Positions 1-7,822 of a stretch of DNA of 62,865 bases are shown piece after piece (within the stretch, counting starts at the first letter, position 1; the number at the start of each line of letters is the position of its first letter). The stretch lies in contig JAFLTY010000009.1 in NCBI GenBank assembly GCA_022509065.1, positions 1 to 62,865 of the forward strand, read 5' to 3'. The stretch comes from Muribaculaceae bacterium. GTDB taxonomy: Bacteria > Bacteroidota > Bacteroidia > Bacteroidales > Muribaculaceae. Position numbers and translations under genes: made by a program. The notes under the pieces are model-generated. The model saw only the letters and a program-made list of their open reading frames with translations, had not been told where the DNA came from and searched no databases.

Positions 1-90
1 AAAAATATCAACCAAACAAATAACCAATATTTAACACATTTTAATATTTGCGTTATCAACAAAGGTTGCAAAAGAGGTAAGGAGAGAGAT

Positions 91-139
91 GTCGGTCGCA
101 AGCGACCGACCGCTATGACAAAGAGGGAGCTTCGCTCCC
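91..139. repeat. Two adjacent short palindromes (hairpins)
   Basis: Two hairpin-forming palindromes lie close together. The first, 91-109, is GTCGGTCGC-AA-GCGACCGAC, a 9-bp perfect stem with a 2-base loop. The second, 125-139, is GGGAGC-TTC-GCTCCC. They lie downstream of the 3' end of the TonB receptor gene (read on the minus strand). They could act as bidirectional transcript ends or mRNA stabilisers, but neither is followed by a clear T-run, so this is inference. Confidence 0.6.
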
Positions 140-150
140 GTTGGGGCGAG

Positions 151-316
151 GGTGTTAAAGAAGGTAGCGGTGAAGGTAACGACGATGACAACGGCACCTG
201 TGAAAGTAAAGGTGAAGACAGTGGTGAAGGTAAAGATGAAGGTAACGGCGCAGGCAATTGTGAGGGAGGCGAGCGTACGAGCCTGGATGGTGAAATTGAC
301 CTACTAGCCTGGATGG
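151..316. repeat. Degenerate purine-rich repeat tract
   Basis: A low-complexity stretch on the plus strand is built from variants of GGTGAAGGTAA; exact copies lie at 169-179 and 223-233. It ends in two copies of AGCCTGGATGG, at 280-290 and 306-316, 26 bp apart. Open frames exist on both strands here (101 and 73 codons), but their products are only repeat translations with no recognisable domain, so I do not call a gene. The remainder of 1-492 shows nothing else I can name. Confidence 0.5.
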
Positions 317-326
317 AGAGATGGAC

Positions 327-412
327 GCACGAGGTGTGTCAATGCAGATTAAAAGAGGCCGCACGAGGTGTGTCAATGCAGATTAAAAGAGGACGCACGA
401 GGTGTGCGTCCC
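327..412. repeat. 34-bp tandem repeat, about 2.5 copies, with terminal palindrome
   Basis: Units at 327-360 and 361-394 differ only at their second-last base. A partial third unit (395-412) keeps GCACGAGGTGTG and then diverges. The junction 391-411 forms GGACGCAC-GAGGT-GTGCGTCC, an 8-bp stem hairpin. There are no unique spacers between units and too few copies for a CRISPR array. It resembles intergenic palindromic units spread through a genome, which would need a genome-wide count to confirm. Confidence 0.7.
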
Positions 413-492
413 AACAGTAGAAAGTCGTGCATCGACCACCGGTGATAACCTTATACAAGGTCTATGCCCCAGGGTGGAAAAATGAGGAATGG

Positions 493-2730
493 TTATTGCA
501 GGTTGATGCGAAGAGTAGCACCGCAATTGAATCCGATGGCTTGTTGGACGAAGGCATGGCCGATGGATTCGAAATAAAATACATTATATTTTGTGCCGGT
601 GAGGTTTTCGCCCCATAAAGAGAGTGAGCCCAAGCGATGACTCAGAATGATAGAAGCTCCGAGTGTGGCATAGAAATTCTGACTGACTGTGTTCTCATCA
701 TCCCAATATATCTTACCGGCGCCGCGAGTGTTGATGTTAAGGGAAGGAGTTACTGAACCGATGTGAGGGAAGATGTACTCGGCGGACACAAACATCGTAT
801 TGGCAGGGGCAAAAGGCAGGTGTTTGCCTTTTAAGTCCACATTTCCATTGTCGTATTTAGTGAAGACAGCGTGAGTGAGACCATAACTGGCAGATAAAGA
901 GAGTGCGTCGATAGGACGGAATCGTACAGCGGCCTCGAGACCGAGACTGCGTGTGCGTCCGGCATTTGTCATAGCGCGACCCGTGGTGTTCTCGTCAGGG
1001 AATACTGTGAGTTGCTGGTTGCGCACTTTCATTAGGAAGAGCGTGAGTTCGGCCTGGAATCTGCGCGACGGATGCTCATACTGACCGGTGAGTTCGTAAG
1101 TCCAGGACGTCTCGGGTTTGTAAGTTAGCATTTTACTGATGTCGTAATGAGCTTCGACACCTGCCTGTTCCATTAGTTGCTGTTGCAGGATGTCACTAAA
1201 CATCTGAGTGTTATATCCACCCGCTTTGTAACCTTTGGCGACACGCGCCGAAATGTTCCAGGCGCCGTCGCTGTAACCAATGGCCGCTTGAGGTAGAATT
1301 TCGTTAAAAGTGGTGTGGAGACTGCCATTATCGTGAACTGCCAATTGTTGGGTGGCAAGAGGTATCATAGCGCCTGTAGGCATCTGACGATACATTGTCA
1401 TTGCGGCATCGGCATCACTTCGGTACTTGAGAGAAACGCGCTCGATGTCCCAACGCAAGCCAAGTTGAGCGATAAACTTACCGAAAGACACCGAGCTCTG
1501 ATGGTAGATGGCAAAGCCGCGGTTATTAAGGTCGAAATTGCTGTCCAACAATAGGTTGCGTTCATCAAAACTGAGATGCATACCGGCGGGTATCAAACGG
1601 TTGACATTATCCTCGATGAGACGCTGCAGACCGGTATCCTTGAAATTGACCGGTGCATGCATATCGGAGTTCTTGACGAAACCGAATACCCCCAATAACC
1701 AGTTGTAACGACCGCGGACACCCTTTGTGTATAGGTCTTCAGTAAACGCTGTCATGCGGTTTTTCTGGGTAAGGGTGAAATAGTCTTCGGGGAGGAAGTC
1801 TTGGTCGAGAGTCATATTGTCATTGGCGTACTGAAACGAAGTCACCGAGGTGGCAATGATTCGGTTGCCGGTGTAAGACACTGTCAGGCCGTCGGAAAAA
1901 GTGGTTCGTTTATAGAAAGACGGGTCGTTATAGTCTATTTTGCCTGATTCGAGAGACTGATAAGGATAACCATTGTTTTTGCCGATGTTGAAAGCCGCCA
2001 CATTCATAAGACTCCAGCGACTGCCGGGATGCCAAGAGAGTTTCCAACGCGCACCCCCCGCATTTTCACCACCGACGTGACTGTTGTTGTAAGTATTGCG
2101 ATAGAAACCTTGAGAGTAGCGATAGTTGACAGTTACAGCCGAAGCCACTTTATTGCTTAGACGGCCATATAAGCCATATCCGGCGCGTACAGAGTTAGCT
2201 TTGCCATATTCGACGAGAAAACGGTTGCCGCTAATTTTCCATGGCGACAGGGTATATAGGTTAATCTGGCCTCCTATACTGTTGCGGCCGTTAAGAACTC
2301 CGGCGGAACCTCGCACCATTTCAATACGGTCTATATCGAGCAAGTCGAAGTCATAATAGTCCTTATTGAGGAAAGGCGCGTTGTCAACGTTAAGACCGAC
2401 GACCGGTTGGTCGATGCGCGCGCCGAGACCGCGCACGTAGATAGATGATGTCATGCGCGAACCGTAATCGGGCATGTAAACATTTGGAGCGATGACTCCG
2501 ATATCCTTAATTTCAGTTATTTGGAGACGTTCGATTTCCGCCTGATTAATTTCTGTTGCAGGTTCGAGAGGATTTGTGAACGATTTCTTGGCACTAACCA
2601 CCTCCACATCACGAAGGACGACACCTACCGAATCGGCTGGAAGTTGAGCGAAACCACTTGTGTAGGTGAAAAAGAGAGCTAAGACGCAGAGCGTAAAGGA
2701 TGAGTATTTCATCTTGTTAGATAAAGACAT
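493..2730 (-). CDS. TonB-dependent outer-membrane receptor
   Basis: 745 residues. A signal peptide (through about residue 29, ending GFAQ) is followed by an N-terminal plug domain containing IYVRGLGARID and DRIEMVRGSAGVLNGRNSIGG, then a long C-terminal beta-barrel with alternating aromatic strands ending NCGATLRINLQ. This is the layout of siderophore/cobalamin-type TonB receptors. There is no carboxypeptidase-like N-terminal extension and no SusD partner beside it, so a SusC-type glycan receptor is unlikely. The substrate cannot be told from sequence. The ATG at 2730 has an AAGG 11 bases upstream; an ATG six codons later is the alternative start. It has its own promoter. Confidence 0.9.
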   Translation of the reverse strand: MSLSNKMKYSSFTLCVLALFFTYTSGFAQLPADSVGVVLRDVEVVSAKKSFTNPLEPATEINQAEIERLQITEIKDIGVIAPNVYMPDYGSRMTSSIYVRGLGARIDQPVVGLNVDNAPFLNKDYYDFDLLDIDRIEMVRGSAGVLNGRNSIGGQINLYTLSPWKISGNRFLVEYGKANSVRAGYGLYGRLSNKVASAVTVNYRYSQGFYRNTYNNSHVGGENAGGARWKLSWHPGSRWSLMNVAAFNIGKNNGYPYQSLESGKIDYNDPSFYKRTTFSDGLTVSYTGNRIIATSVTSFQYANDNMTLDQDFLPEDYFTLTQKNRMTAFTEDLYTKGVRGRYNWLLGVFGFVKNSDMHAPVNFKDTGLQRLIEDNVNRLIPAGMHLSFDERNLLLDSNFDLNNRGFAIYHQSSVSFGKFIAQLGLRWDIERVSLKYRSDADAAMTMYRQMPTGAMIPLATQQLAVHDNGSLHTTFNEILPQAAIGYSDGAWNISARVAKGYKAGGYNTQMFSDILQQQLMEQAGVEAHYDISKMLTYKPETSWTYELTGQYEHPSRRFQAELTLFLMKVRNQQLTVFPDENTTGRAMTNAGRTRSLGLEAAVRFRPIDALSLSASYGLTHAVFTKYDNGNVDLKGKHLPFAPANTMFVSAEYIFPHIGSVTPSLNINTRGAGKIYWDDENTVSQNFYATLGASIILSHRLGSLSLWGENLTGTKYNVFYFESIGHAFVQQAIGFNCGATLRINLQ

Positions 2731-2775
2731 ATTTTATGTTACCTTAAATGTAAAGATTTGTAATGAAAACCGGTG

Positions 2776-2806
2776 CAAAAGTACAAAAAAATTAATAGTC
2801 GAAAAA
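2776..2806 (-). promoter_or_regulatory. Bacteroidota-type promoter of the TonB receptor gene
   Basis: On the minus strand the -7 box TACTTTTG (2783 down to 2776) matches TAnnTTTG. A TTTT at 2806-2803 lies 19 bases upstream in place of the -33 TTTG. The start of transcription would fall near 2769, about 40 bases before the ATG. Confidence 0.6.
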
Positions 2807-2855
2807 GAAATGAACAAGATTTTAAAGATTTGAAATCTTGGTTTGGATGACAGAG

Positions 2856-3635
2856 TCAAAGACGCGCAGGATGATATCCGCGTGCGACCAGAGAGTCTAT
2901 CATTTCAGGTAGACGATAATAGAACTTATCGGTTCGGCTATCCTGTGTTCCAAGATGCAAAATGATGAATTCGCCATTGATATCTCGATTCCGAATGTTT
3001 TCGAGAAAGTTACTCCAGATGGAGTCTGAACTGAAATAGTCCTCCATGTCGGGAGTAGTATAGTCGCGATAAGACAGAAAACCCGGAGAGGGGTTAACAG
3101 GAATGAAACCAGCATCGCGATATGCCTTGATGTGAACAGCATTGTACCATTCGTAAGGAGGCACTATATAAGAGACATCAGTAGGCATCACGCCGTACGA
3201 TGACAACTCATCGATATTAGCCATGATGTCTGTTACGGCACTATCCGGTGACACTAACGTCGACCGGCATGAGTCCCAGTCAGCCAACAAGATATGACGG
3301 TCGCTATGCGGTCCTACATAGTGGCCTTCCCTGATGACGCGTTTAATAACAGGACTGTTGCGAACCGAGTCCCGTAAAAAATTTCCGGTAAAGAAAAAAG
3401 AGGCTTTAACATTATGTTCTTTAAGACAGGTGAGGGCAAAATCGGCACCTTCGAACATAGAGTCGGCAGTAAAGATGAGATAGACGGATTTATTGTCAGG
3501 AGAAGGCATCGCAACGGTAGCACCACAACGGTCGTATGTGATAGAGTGATCGGCTGAAGCTCCACAAACGACGAAAGGCGCGACTGCTGTTCCGACGAGG
3601 AGCAAGACAATCGCACCAATAATAAAACCGCGCAT
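2856..3635 (-). CDS. Polysaccharide deacetylase-like (NodB-fold) secreted or anchored protein
   Basis: 259 residues with an N-terminal hydrophobic segment (about 4-24), so exported or membrane-anchored. NodB-homology motifs are visible: FTAD (residues 55-58) at the motif 1 position, HSDRH (110-114) as the metal-binding H-x3-H, VPPYEW near 158, and LHLG near the C-terminus. In classical deacetylases motif 1 is TFDD. Here the first Asp, the usual catalytic base, is Ala, while the metal-binding Asp is kept. Activity on peptidoglycan or another acetylated glycan is therefore uncertain. It starts 11 bases after the trpS stop codon and is probably cotranscribed with trpS. Confidence 0.75.
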   Translation of the reverse strand: MRGFIIGAIVLLLVGTAVAPFVVCGASADHSITYDRCGATVAMPSPDNKSVYLIFTADSMFEGADFALTCLKEHNVKASFFFTGNFLRDSVRNSPVIKRVIREGHYVGPHSDRHILLADWDSCRSTLVSPDSAVTDIMANIDELSSYGVMPTDVSYIVPPYEWYNAVHIKAYRDAGFIPVNPSPGFLSYRDYTTPDMEDYFSSDSIWSNFLENIRNRDINGEFIILHLGTQDSRTDKFYYRLPEMIDSLVARGYHPARL

Positions 3636-3646
3636 CGCGAAAGAGA

Positions 3647-4723
3647 TTAAAACTTGCGTATGCCCATGATTTGACGCACTTCGGCAAGAGTCTTAGCCGC
3701 TCTCTCACGTGCTTTTTCGGCACCGGAAGCGAGTACTTTGCGAAGATACTCGTCATCAGCGAGAATGTCGTTGACACGTTCGCGTATAGGCGTGGTCACT
3801 TTGAGAATATCTTCGGCGAGCTGTTTTTTCAGGTCGCCGTAGCGGATAGAGCAGTCGGCGTAAGCGTCGCGGAACTGTTGAACTACCTCGGGGGTGCTTG
3901 TCAGTTCGAGCAGTGCGAAAAGATTAGCGATAGGCTCGCTGACAGGGCTGTTTGGTTCTGTTGGACCTTGGTCTGTAACAGCGCGCATTACTTTTTTTCG
4001 CAACACTTTTTCATCGTCGATGAGATAAATGCAGTTGCCTTCGGATTTACCCATTTTGCCTGAGCCGTCGAGCCCCGGAACCTTGACGGGTTTGCCCCCA
4101 AAGTCGAAACTTTCCGGTTCGGGGAAAAGGTCGACTCCGTAAAATGAGTTGAAACGGCGCGCGAAACGGCGCGTGAGTTCGAGATGTTGGAGTTGATCCT
4201 TACCCACAGGCACTTTGTTGGCCTTTTGGATAAGAATGTCGACAGCCATAAGAGTGGGATAGGTAAGTAACCCTGCGTTGACTCGTTTGTTTGTTTCGGC
4301 ACCGATAATCTGATGTTCGAATGCAGCATCATTATCGTCGGTCGATCCGGAAAGGCCGAGGGCTTTACGAGCTTTATCTTTGAAAGAAGCGGTTCGCATG
4401 AGTTCGCCTATGCCCACATGCATGTTCAGTAGAAGATACATCTCGGAAATTTCGGGAATGTCGCTTTGGACAAATATAGTGGCCTTATCGGGGTCGAGAC
4501 CGGCTGCGAGATATTCAGCGAGAATGCTCTTTACATTGGCGTGAAGAGCTTCGGGATCGGGATTTGTGGTTAGCGCGTGCAAATCCGCTATAAAGAAAAG
4601 GCAGTCGTAATCGTCCTGCATCTTGACGAATTTGCTAAGAGCGCCGTAATAATTGCCAAGATGAAGATTGCCGGTTGAACGGATTCCGCTTAAAACTATT
4701 TCTTTTTTATTTTCGGTTGACAT
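3647..4723 (-). CDS. trpS: Tryptophanyl-tRNA synthetase
   Basis: 358 residues. A cytoplasmic class I aminoacyl-tRNA synthetase that charges tRNA-Trp. The HIGH-like signature is HLGN at residues 21-24, inside GNLHLGNYYGAL, and the KMSKS-like loop is KMGKS at 223-227. Length fits bacterial TrpRS (about 330-360). An intrinsic terminator of the preceding sigma operon lies between it and that operon, so it should have its own promoter, but no clear TAnnTTTG box is visible in the short gap. Confidence 0.95.
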   Translation of the reverse strand: MSTENKKEIVLSGIRSTGNLHLGNYYGALSKFVKMQDDYDCLFFIADLHALTTNPDPEALHANVKSILAEYLAAGLDPDKATIFVQSDIPEISEMYLLLNMHVGIGELMRTASFKDKARKALGLSGSTDDNDAAFEHQIIGAETNKRVNAGLLTYPTLMAVDILIQKANKVPVGKDQLQHLELTRRFARRFNSFYGVDLFPEPESFDFGGKPVKVPGLDGSGKMGKSEGNCIYLIDDEKVLRKKVMRAVTDQGPTEPNSPVSEPIANLFALLELTSTPEVVQQFRDAYADCSIRYGDLKKQLAEDILKVTTPIRERVNDILADDEYLRKVLASGAEKARERAAKTLAEVRQIMGIRKF

Positions 4724-4770
4724 GAGTTAAAAAGGGAATATGCGGTGGATTGGGAGGGTTCTAGATTTGT

Positions 4771-4799
4771 AAAAACCTTTCATTAGGAAAATGAAAGGT
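4771..4799 (-). terminator. Intrinsic terminator after the ECF sigma operon
   Basis: Read on the minus strand: a perfect 9-bp stem ACCTTTCAT / ATGAAAGGT around a 7-base loop, followed by TTTT. It closes the sigma/membrane-protein/Spy-like operon just before trpS. Confidence 0.8.
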
Positions 4800-4823
4800 G
4801 CAAGCTAAAGTATAAATCGAGAG

Positions 4824-5306
4824 TTATTTGCGTTTGTTCTGCGAATATTTGAGAAGAGCCCTGTTGAAACGGCGTTCTGTCTCTTTCATTTTGAGCAGTT
4901 GACGTTTGGTAAGTGTGGTTTTGAACTCATCGAAGTATTTCAGTTCAATGTCGGCTTCTTTTTTCTTCTGTTCGAAAAGAGCGCGAGCCGCACTTTCCAT
5001 CTCGGTGTCCGAAGCATCGGAGTCCTGATATATTTTACGTTCGAGCTGACGAGTTTCTTCGCCGACGCGGAAAAGTTCATCGTCCATTTGATCCAGGGCT
5101 TTGAAGAAAGGAACCTCCTGTTCGCGAGTCAAGTCGAGCTCTTTTTTGTAGAATTCGTGTTTGTAGTCGCGCATCTCGGCCATCCATTCCTTACGTTGGT
5201 CATCGTCGCCGGGTTTAGGACGTTGAGCAAAAGCGTCGTTATCAGACAAAGCGAGCACTACCAGGCATATTATGCAGGCGAAACTGCGTTTAAGGGTGCG
5301 ATACAT
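4824..5306 (-). CDS. Spy/CpxP-like small periplasmic protein
   Basis: 160 residues. A signal peptide (about 1-27, ending DAFAQ) is followed by a highly charged, helical mature part with two LTxxQ-like segments, LTREQE and LTKRQ, which are hallmarks of the Spy/CpxP/heavy-metal sensor helical fold. Such proteins act as periplasmic chaperones or stress sensors. It is the third gene of an ECF sigma operon, 7 bases after the one-pass membrane protein, so a role in envelope stress is plausible. The family call rests on motif pattern only. Confidence 0.6.
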   Translation of the reverse strand: MYRTLKRSFACIICLVVLALSDNDAFAQRPKPGDDDQRKEWMAEMRDYKHEFYKKELDLTREQEVPFFKALDQMDDELFRVGEETRQLERKIYQDSDASDTEMESAARALFEQKKKEADIELKYFDEFKTTLTKRQLLKMKETERRFNRALLKYSQNKRK

Positions 5307-5313
5307 AATATAA

Positions 5314-5835
5314 TTATTCGATTGTAGGTGGAGTCAAGTAGTCTCCGTCAGTAGGAAGACGATATGCCGGAGTTTCAGATGACGTATTGTCTTCGGTTAA
5401 AGGGAATTCGTAATCGAGAGCAAAATCCTCGTCGGTCGAGTCGAGATTGTTTTTGTAGGACTCTTCCAACATGTCGTAGGTTGATACGCAGTCCATAATG
5501 TATTCGTCAATGAACTGTTCGTTTTCGAGAGCTCTGGAGAGAGCCGGATAATTGTCTATACTTGCGTCACCCGCAGCAGGCGACATAAGCGAAAACATTT
5601 TTAGCAGACACCACGCACCGGCAAACATGGCTGCCATATAAACATAAGGCCGCATACGCAGCCAAGCGTTGTTTTTTGGCTGTTTTTGTTGGACGACCGG
5701 AGTGTCGAGTTCCTCACGGAAAGGTAACTGACCCGACATCTTTACGGCGAAATCTTCGAAATAACCCTCGGGCACAGTCATCCCGTCGCCGTTTCGGGTT
5801 ATCTCATCAATTATATTTGATTGCGAGTCCTTCAT
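5314..5835 (-). CDS. One-pass membrane protein, candidate anti-sigma factor
   Basis: 173 residues. The N-terminal cytoplasmic part (about 1-63) includes VPEGYFEDFAVKM, a phrase recurrent in Bacteroidota proteins encoded after ECF sigma genes. One membrane segment (about 66-86) and an acidic periplasmic tail follow. There is no zinc-binding anti-sigma motif (H-x3-C-x2-C), so function is inferred from position between the sigma factor and the Spy-like protein. The gap to the sigma gene is 122 bases and holds a perfect 12-bp palindrome (AGGTTTAAACCT, 5913-5924). Confidence 0.55.
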   Translation of the reverse strand: MKDSQSNIIDEITRNGDGMTVPEGYFEDFAVKMSGQLPFREELDTPVVQQKQPKNNAWLRMRPYVYMAAMFAGAWCLLKMFSLMSPAAGDASIDNYPALSRALENEQFIDEYIMDCVSTYDMLEESYKNNLDSTDEDFALDYEFPLTEDNTSSETPAYRLPTDGDYLTPPTIE

Positions 5836-5957
5836 TTTTCCGTATATAAAATAACAATGTGTAAATAATACTTAGATAGTTGGTTTGTATGTATGACTAT
5901 TAATGTTGGCAAAGGTTTAAACCTCAAAAGGAATAAAATTGCACGTCAGTCAATGAG

Positions 5958-6521
5958 TCATGTTTTGTGGTCGTTGATGTATTGTTCTATTTTTTTTGTG
6001 GCGAGGTGATAGGAGGCTTTAAGAGCGCCTACACTTGTGCCAAGAATAGCCGACATATCCTCGTATTTCATTTCGTCGAAATACTTCATGTTGAAGACCA
6101 GGCGTTGTTTTTCGGGCAGAGTGGCGATGGCCATTCGAAGAAGAGCCTGCGCGTTGTCGCCATCGAAGTATTCGTCGGCCTGAATGGTGTTAGCGAGTAC
6201 GTTTTCCTGGTCGTCAAGCGAAAGGTGGTTTCGTTTACGTTCGCGAGCTAAGAAAGTAAGACTCTCGTTTATAGCTATCTTGTAGAGCCAAGTAGACAGT
6301 TTTGCGTCGCCGCGGAAATTTTCGAGAGAGGACCAGGCCTTGATAAAAGTGTTTTGGAGCAAATCGTTGGTGTCTTCGTGATCCTGCACCATACGACGGA
6401 TTTGCCAATAGAGGGGCTCGGAGTAAATGCGGATGACTTCGTTAAAAGCCTCGCGCGATTTACCCGGAGTACGAAGCCGTTCAATAAGCCGGCTGTCATC
6501 TGTTGGAAAATCCTTACTCAT
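5958..6521 (-). CDS. ECF-type RNA polymerase sigma factor
   Basis: 187 residues with region 2 (about 25-90: DHEDTNDLLQNTFIKAW, STWLYKIAINESL) and region 4 (about 120-180: LPEKQRLVFNMKYFDEM, then a helix-turn-helix ending ASYHLATKKIEQY). The frame is open further to 6572, but the -7 promoter box covers that codon, so a transcript starting near 6563 can only use the ATG at 6521. It leads an operon with a membrane protein and a Spy-like protein. The likely theme is envelope-stress response; the regulon is unknown. Confidence 0.9.
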   Translation of the reverse strand: MSKDFPTDDSRLIERLRTPGKSREAFNEVIRIYSEPLYWQIRRMVQDHEDTNDLLQNTFIKAWSSLENFRGDAKLSTWLYKIAINESLTFLARERKRNHLSLDDQENVLANTIQADEYFDGDNAQALLRMAIATLPEKQRLVFNMKYFDEMKYEDMSAILGTSVGALKASYHLATKKIEQYINDHKT

Positions 6522-6569
6522 AGATAAAGACGTTTGGATAAACCATCCTAAACGAGAAATTTGTGATTG

Positions 6570-6600
6570 CAAAGATACACATTATTTATAAATATTCAAA
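6570..6600 (-). promoter_or_regulatory. Full consensus promoter of the ECF sigma operon
   Basis: Minus strand: TTTG (6600-6597), 19-base spacer, TATCTTTG (6577-6570). It is an exact match to the housekeeping Bacteroidota promoter TTTG-N19/21-TAnnTTTG. It fixes the sigma gene start at 6521. Confidence 0.85.
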
Positions 6601-6727
6601 GACAGGGCTAAGTAAGGATGAAGCTAACGCCAAGACATATTGCCAGTTGAACCTGCCAAATTATAGAGAGAAATAATGAGGGTCGAAAAATTTATTAAAA
6701 AAAGAGTGATGTTAGGTGAAAATTTCT

Positions 6728-6735
6728 TAACTTTG
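6728..6735 (+). promoter_or_regulatory. -7 element of the nuo-atp operon
   Basis: TAACTTTG matches TAnnTTTG. No TTTG is found 19-21 bases upstream, so the -33 box is weak or absent. Transcription would start near 6742, leaving a leader of about 90 bases before nuoA. It is the only consensus-like box found ahead of or inside the gaps of the 18-kb gene set. Confidence 0.6.
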
Positions 6736-6833
6736 TAGCGAAAAAGTGTTTTGCTGAAAGAAGCACAAACGAAAAATAATACTGACCCTAACCTATAAAG
6801 CTAACCTAAAAAAGTAAGAACCAATCATTTAGT

Positions 6834-7214
6834 ATGATAGCTTTAGATATTTTTGGAATTTCTAATAACGCCTTGCTTGCAGTTACGGCGGCTATAACCG
6901 GCGCCGGACTTGTAGGTTTGGCGATGTGGATTGCAGGACTTATTTCGCCAAAATCTTTTAATCCGCAAAAAGGAGAACCGTACGAATGTGGGATACCGAC
7001 ACGAGGTGAATCAATGTCACAGTTTCGTGTCGGCTATTATTTGTATGCGATACTCTTTTTGATGTTTGATGTAGAGACAGTTTTTCTGTTTCCCTGGGCT
7101 GTACAGATGCGCGAATTAGGCGTAGGCGGCATCATCAGCATAGCGGTATTTTTCTGCATATTAGTATTAGGCCTCGTATATGCGTGGCGCAAAGGAGCAC
7201 TTGAATGGAAGTAA
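6834..7214 (+). CDS. nuoA: NADH-quinone oxidoreductase subunit A
   Basis: 126 residues, small membrane subunit of complex I in the cytoplasmic membrane. Three hydrophobic segments (about 13-35, 68-88, 97-117) flank the conserved loop with PYECGIP (54-60) and FDVETVFLFPW. It leads the complex I operon, and its last 10 bases overlap nuoB, indicating translational coupling. Confidence 0.95.
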   Translation: MIALDIFGISNNALLAVTAAITGAGLVGLAMWIAGLISPKSFNPQKGEPYECGIPTRGESMSQFRVGYYLYAILFLMFDVETVFLFPWAVQMRELGVGGIISIAVFFCILVLGLVYAWRKGALEWK

Positions 7215-7810
7215 CTACAAAATCGATGCCCTACGAGGCATTTAAAGACAACGAATACATAGAGAAGCTTGTAGAAGAGCTTCGCGCCAACGGTACGAAC
7301 ATCATAGTAGGCTCGTTGGACAAACTAATCAACTGGGGGCGGTCTAACTCACTCTGGCCACTTACTTTCGCCACCAGTTGTTGCGGTATCGAATTCGTGT
7401 CGCTTGGAGCGGCTCGTTTCGATATGGCTCGTTTTGGCTGGGAAGTAGCTCGCGCTTCGCCTCGCCAAGCCGACTTTATGATGGTCGCCGGCACAATAGT
7501 GAACCGTATGGTTCCGGTATTCCGTCGTCTGTACGACCAGTTGGCTGAACCCAAATATGTGATAGCCTGTGGCAGTTGCGCCATTTCGGGCGGACCGTTC
7601 CGTAAAAGCTATCATGTGGCGAAGGGTATAGAGGATATAGTGCCGGTAGATGTTTTCGTACCCGGTTGTCCGCCTCGCCCCGAAGCCATGATATACGGCA
7701 TCATGCAGTTGTCGCGTAAAATCAAGGTTGAAAAATTTTTCGGAGGCGTAAACCGTCAGGAAAAACAGGAAGAGTTTCTCAAGCAGCATCCAATAAGCGA
7801 TGTCGACTAA
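7205..7810 (+). CDS. nuoB: NADH-quinone oxidoreductase subunit B (N2 cluster)
   Basis: 201 residues. Peripheral-arm subunit that holds iron-sulfur cluster N2, the last electron carrier before quinone. The four ligand cysteines are visible: adjacent C59-C60 (SCCG), C125 (CGSC) and C155 (PGCPPRPE). It lies between nuoA, which it overlaps by 10 bases, and the fused nuoCD gene 12 bases downstream. Confidence 0.96.
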   Translation: MEVTTKSMPYEAFKDNEYIEKLVEELRANGTNIIVGSLDKLINWGRSNSLWPLTFATSCCGIEFVSLGAARFDMARFGWEVARASPRQADFMMVAGTIVNRMVPVFRRLYDQLAEPKYVIACGSCAISGGPFRKSYHVAKGIEDIVPVDVFVPGCPPRPEAMIYGIMQLSRKIKVEKFFGGVNRQEKQEEFLKQHPISDVD

Positions 7811-7822
7811 TAACAACACATT

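Noticed and set aside
327-412. Possible CRISPR array
   Set aside because: Only 2.5 copies in direct tandem with no spacers, and no cas genes in the window.
115-420. Open frames of 101 (plus) and 73 (minus) codons near the left edge
   Set aside because: Both are translations of repeats and palindromes, with no domain, no promoter and no start signal; better explained as non-coding repeat DNA.
6522-6572. Longer N-terminus for the ECF sigma factor
   Set aside because: The -7 promoter box overlaps the upstream start codon.
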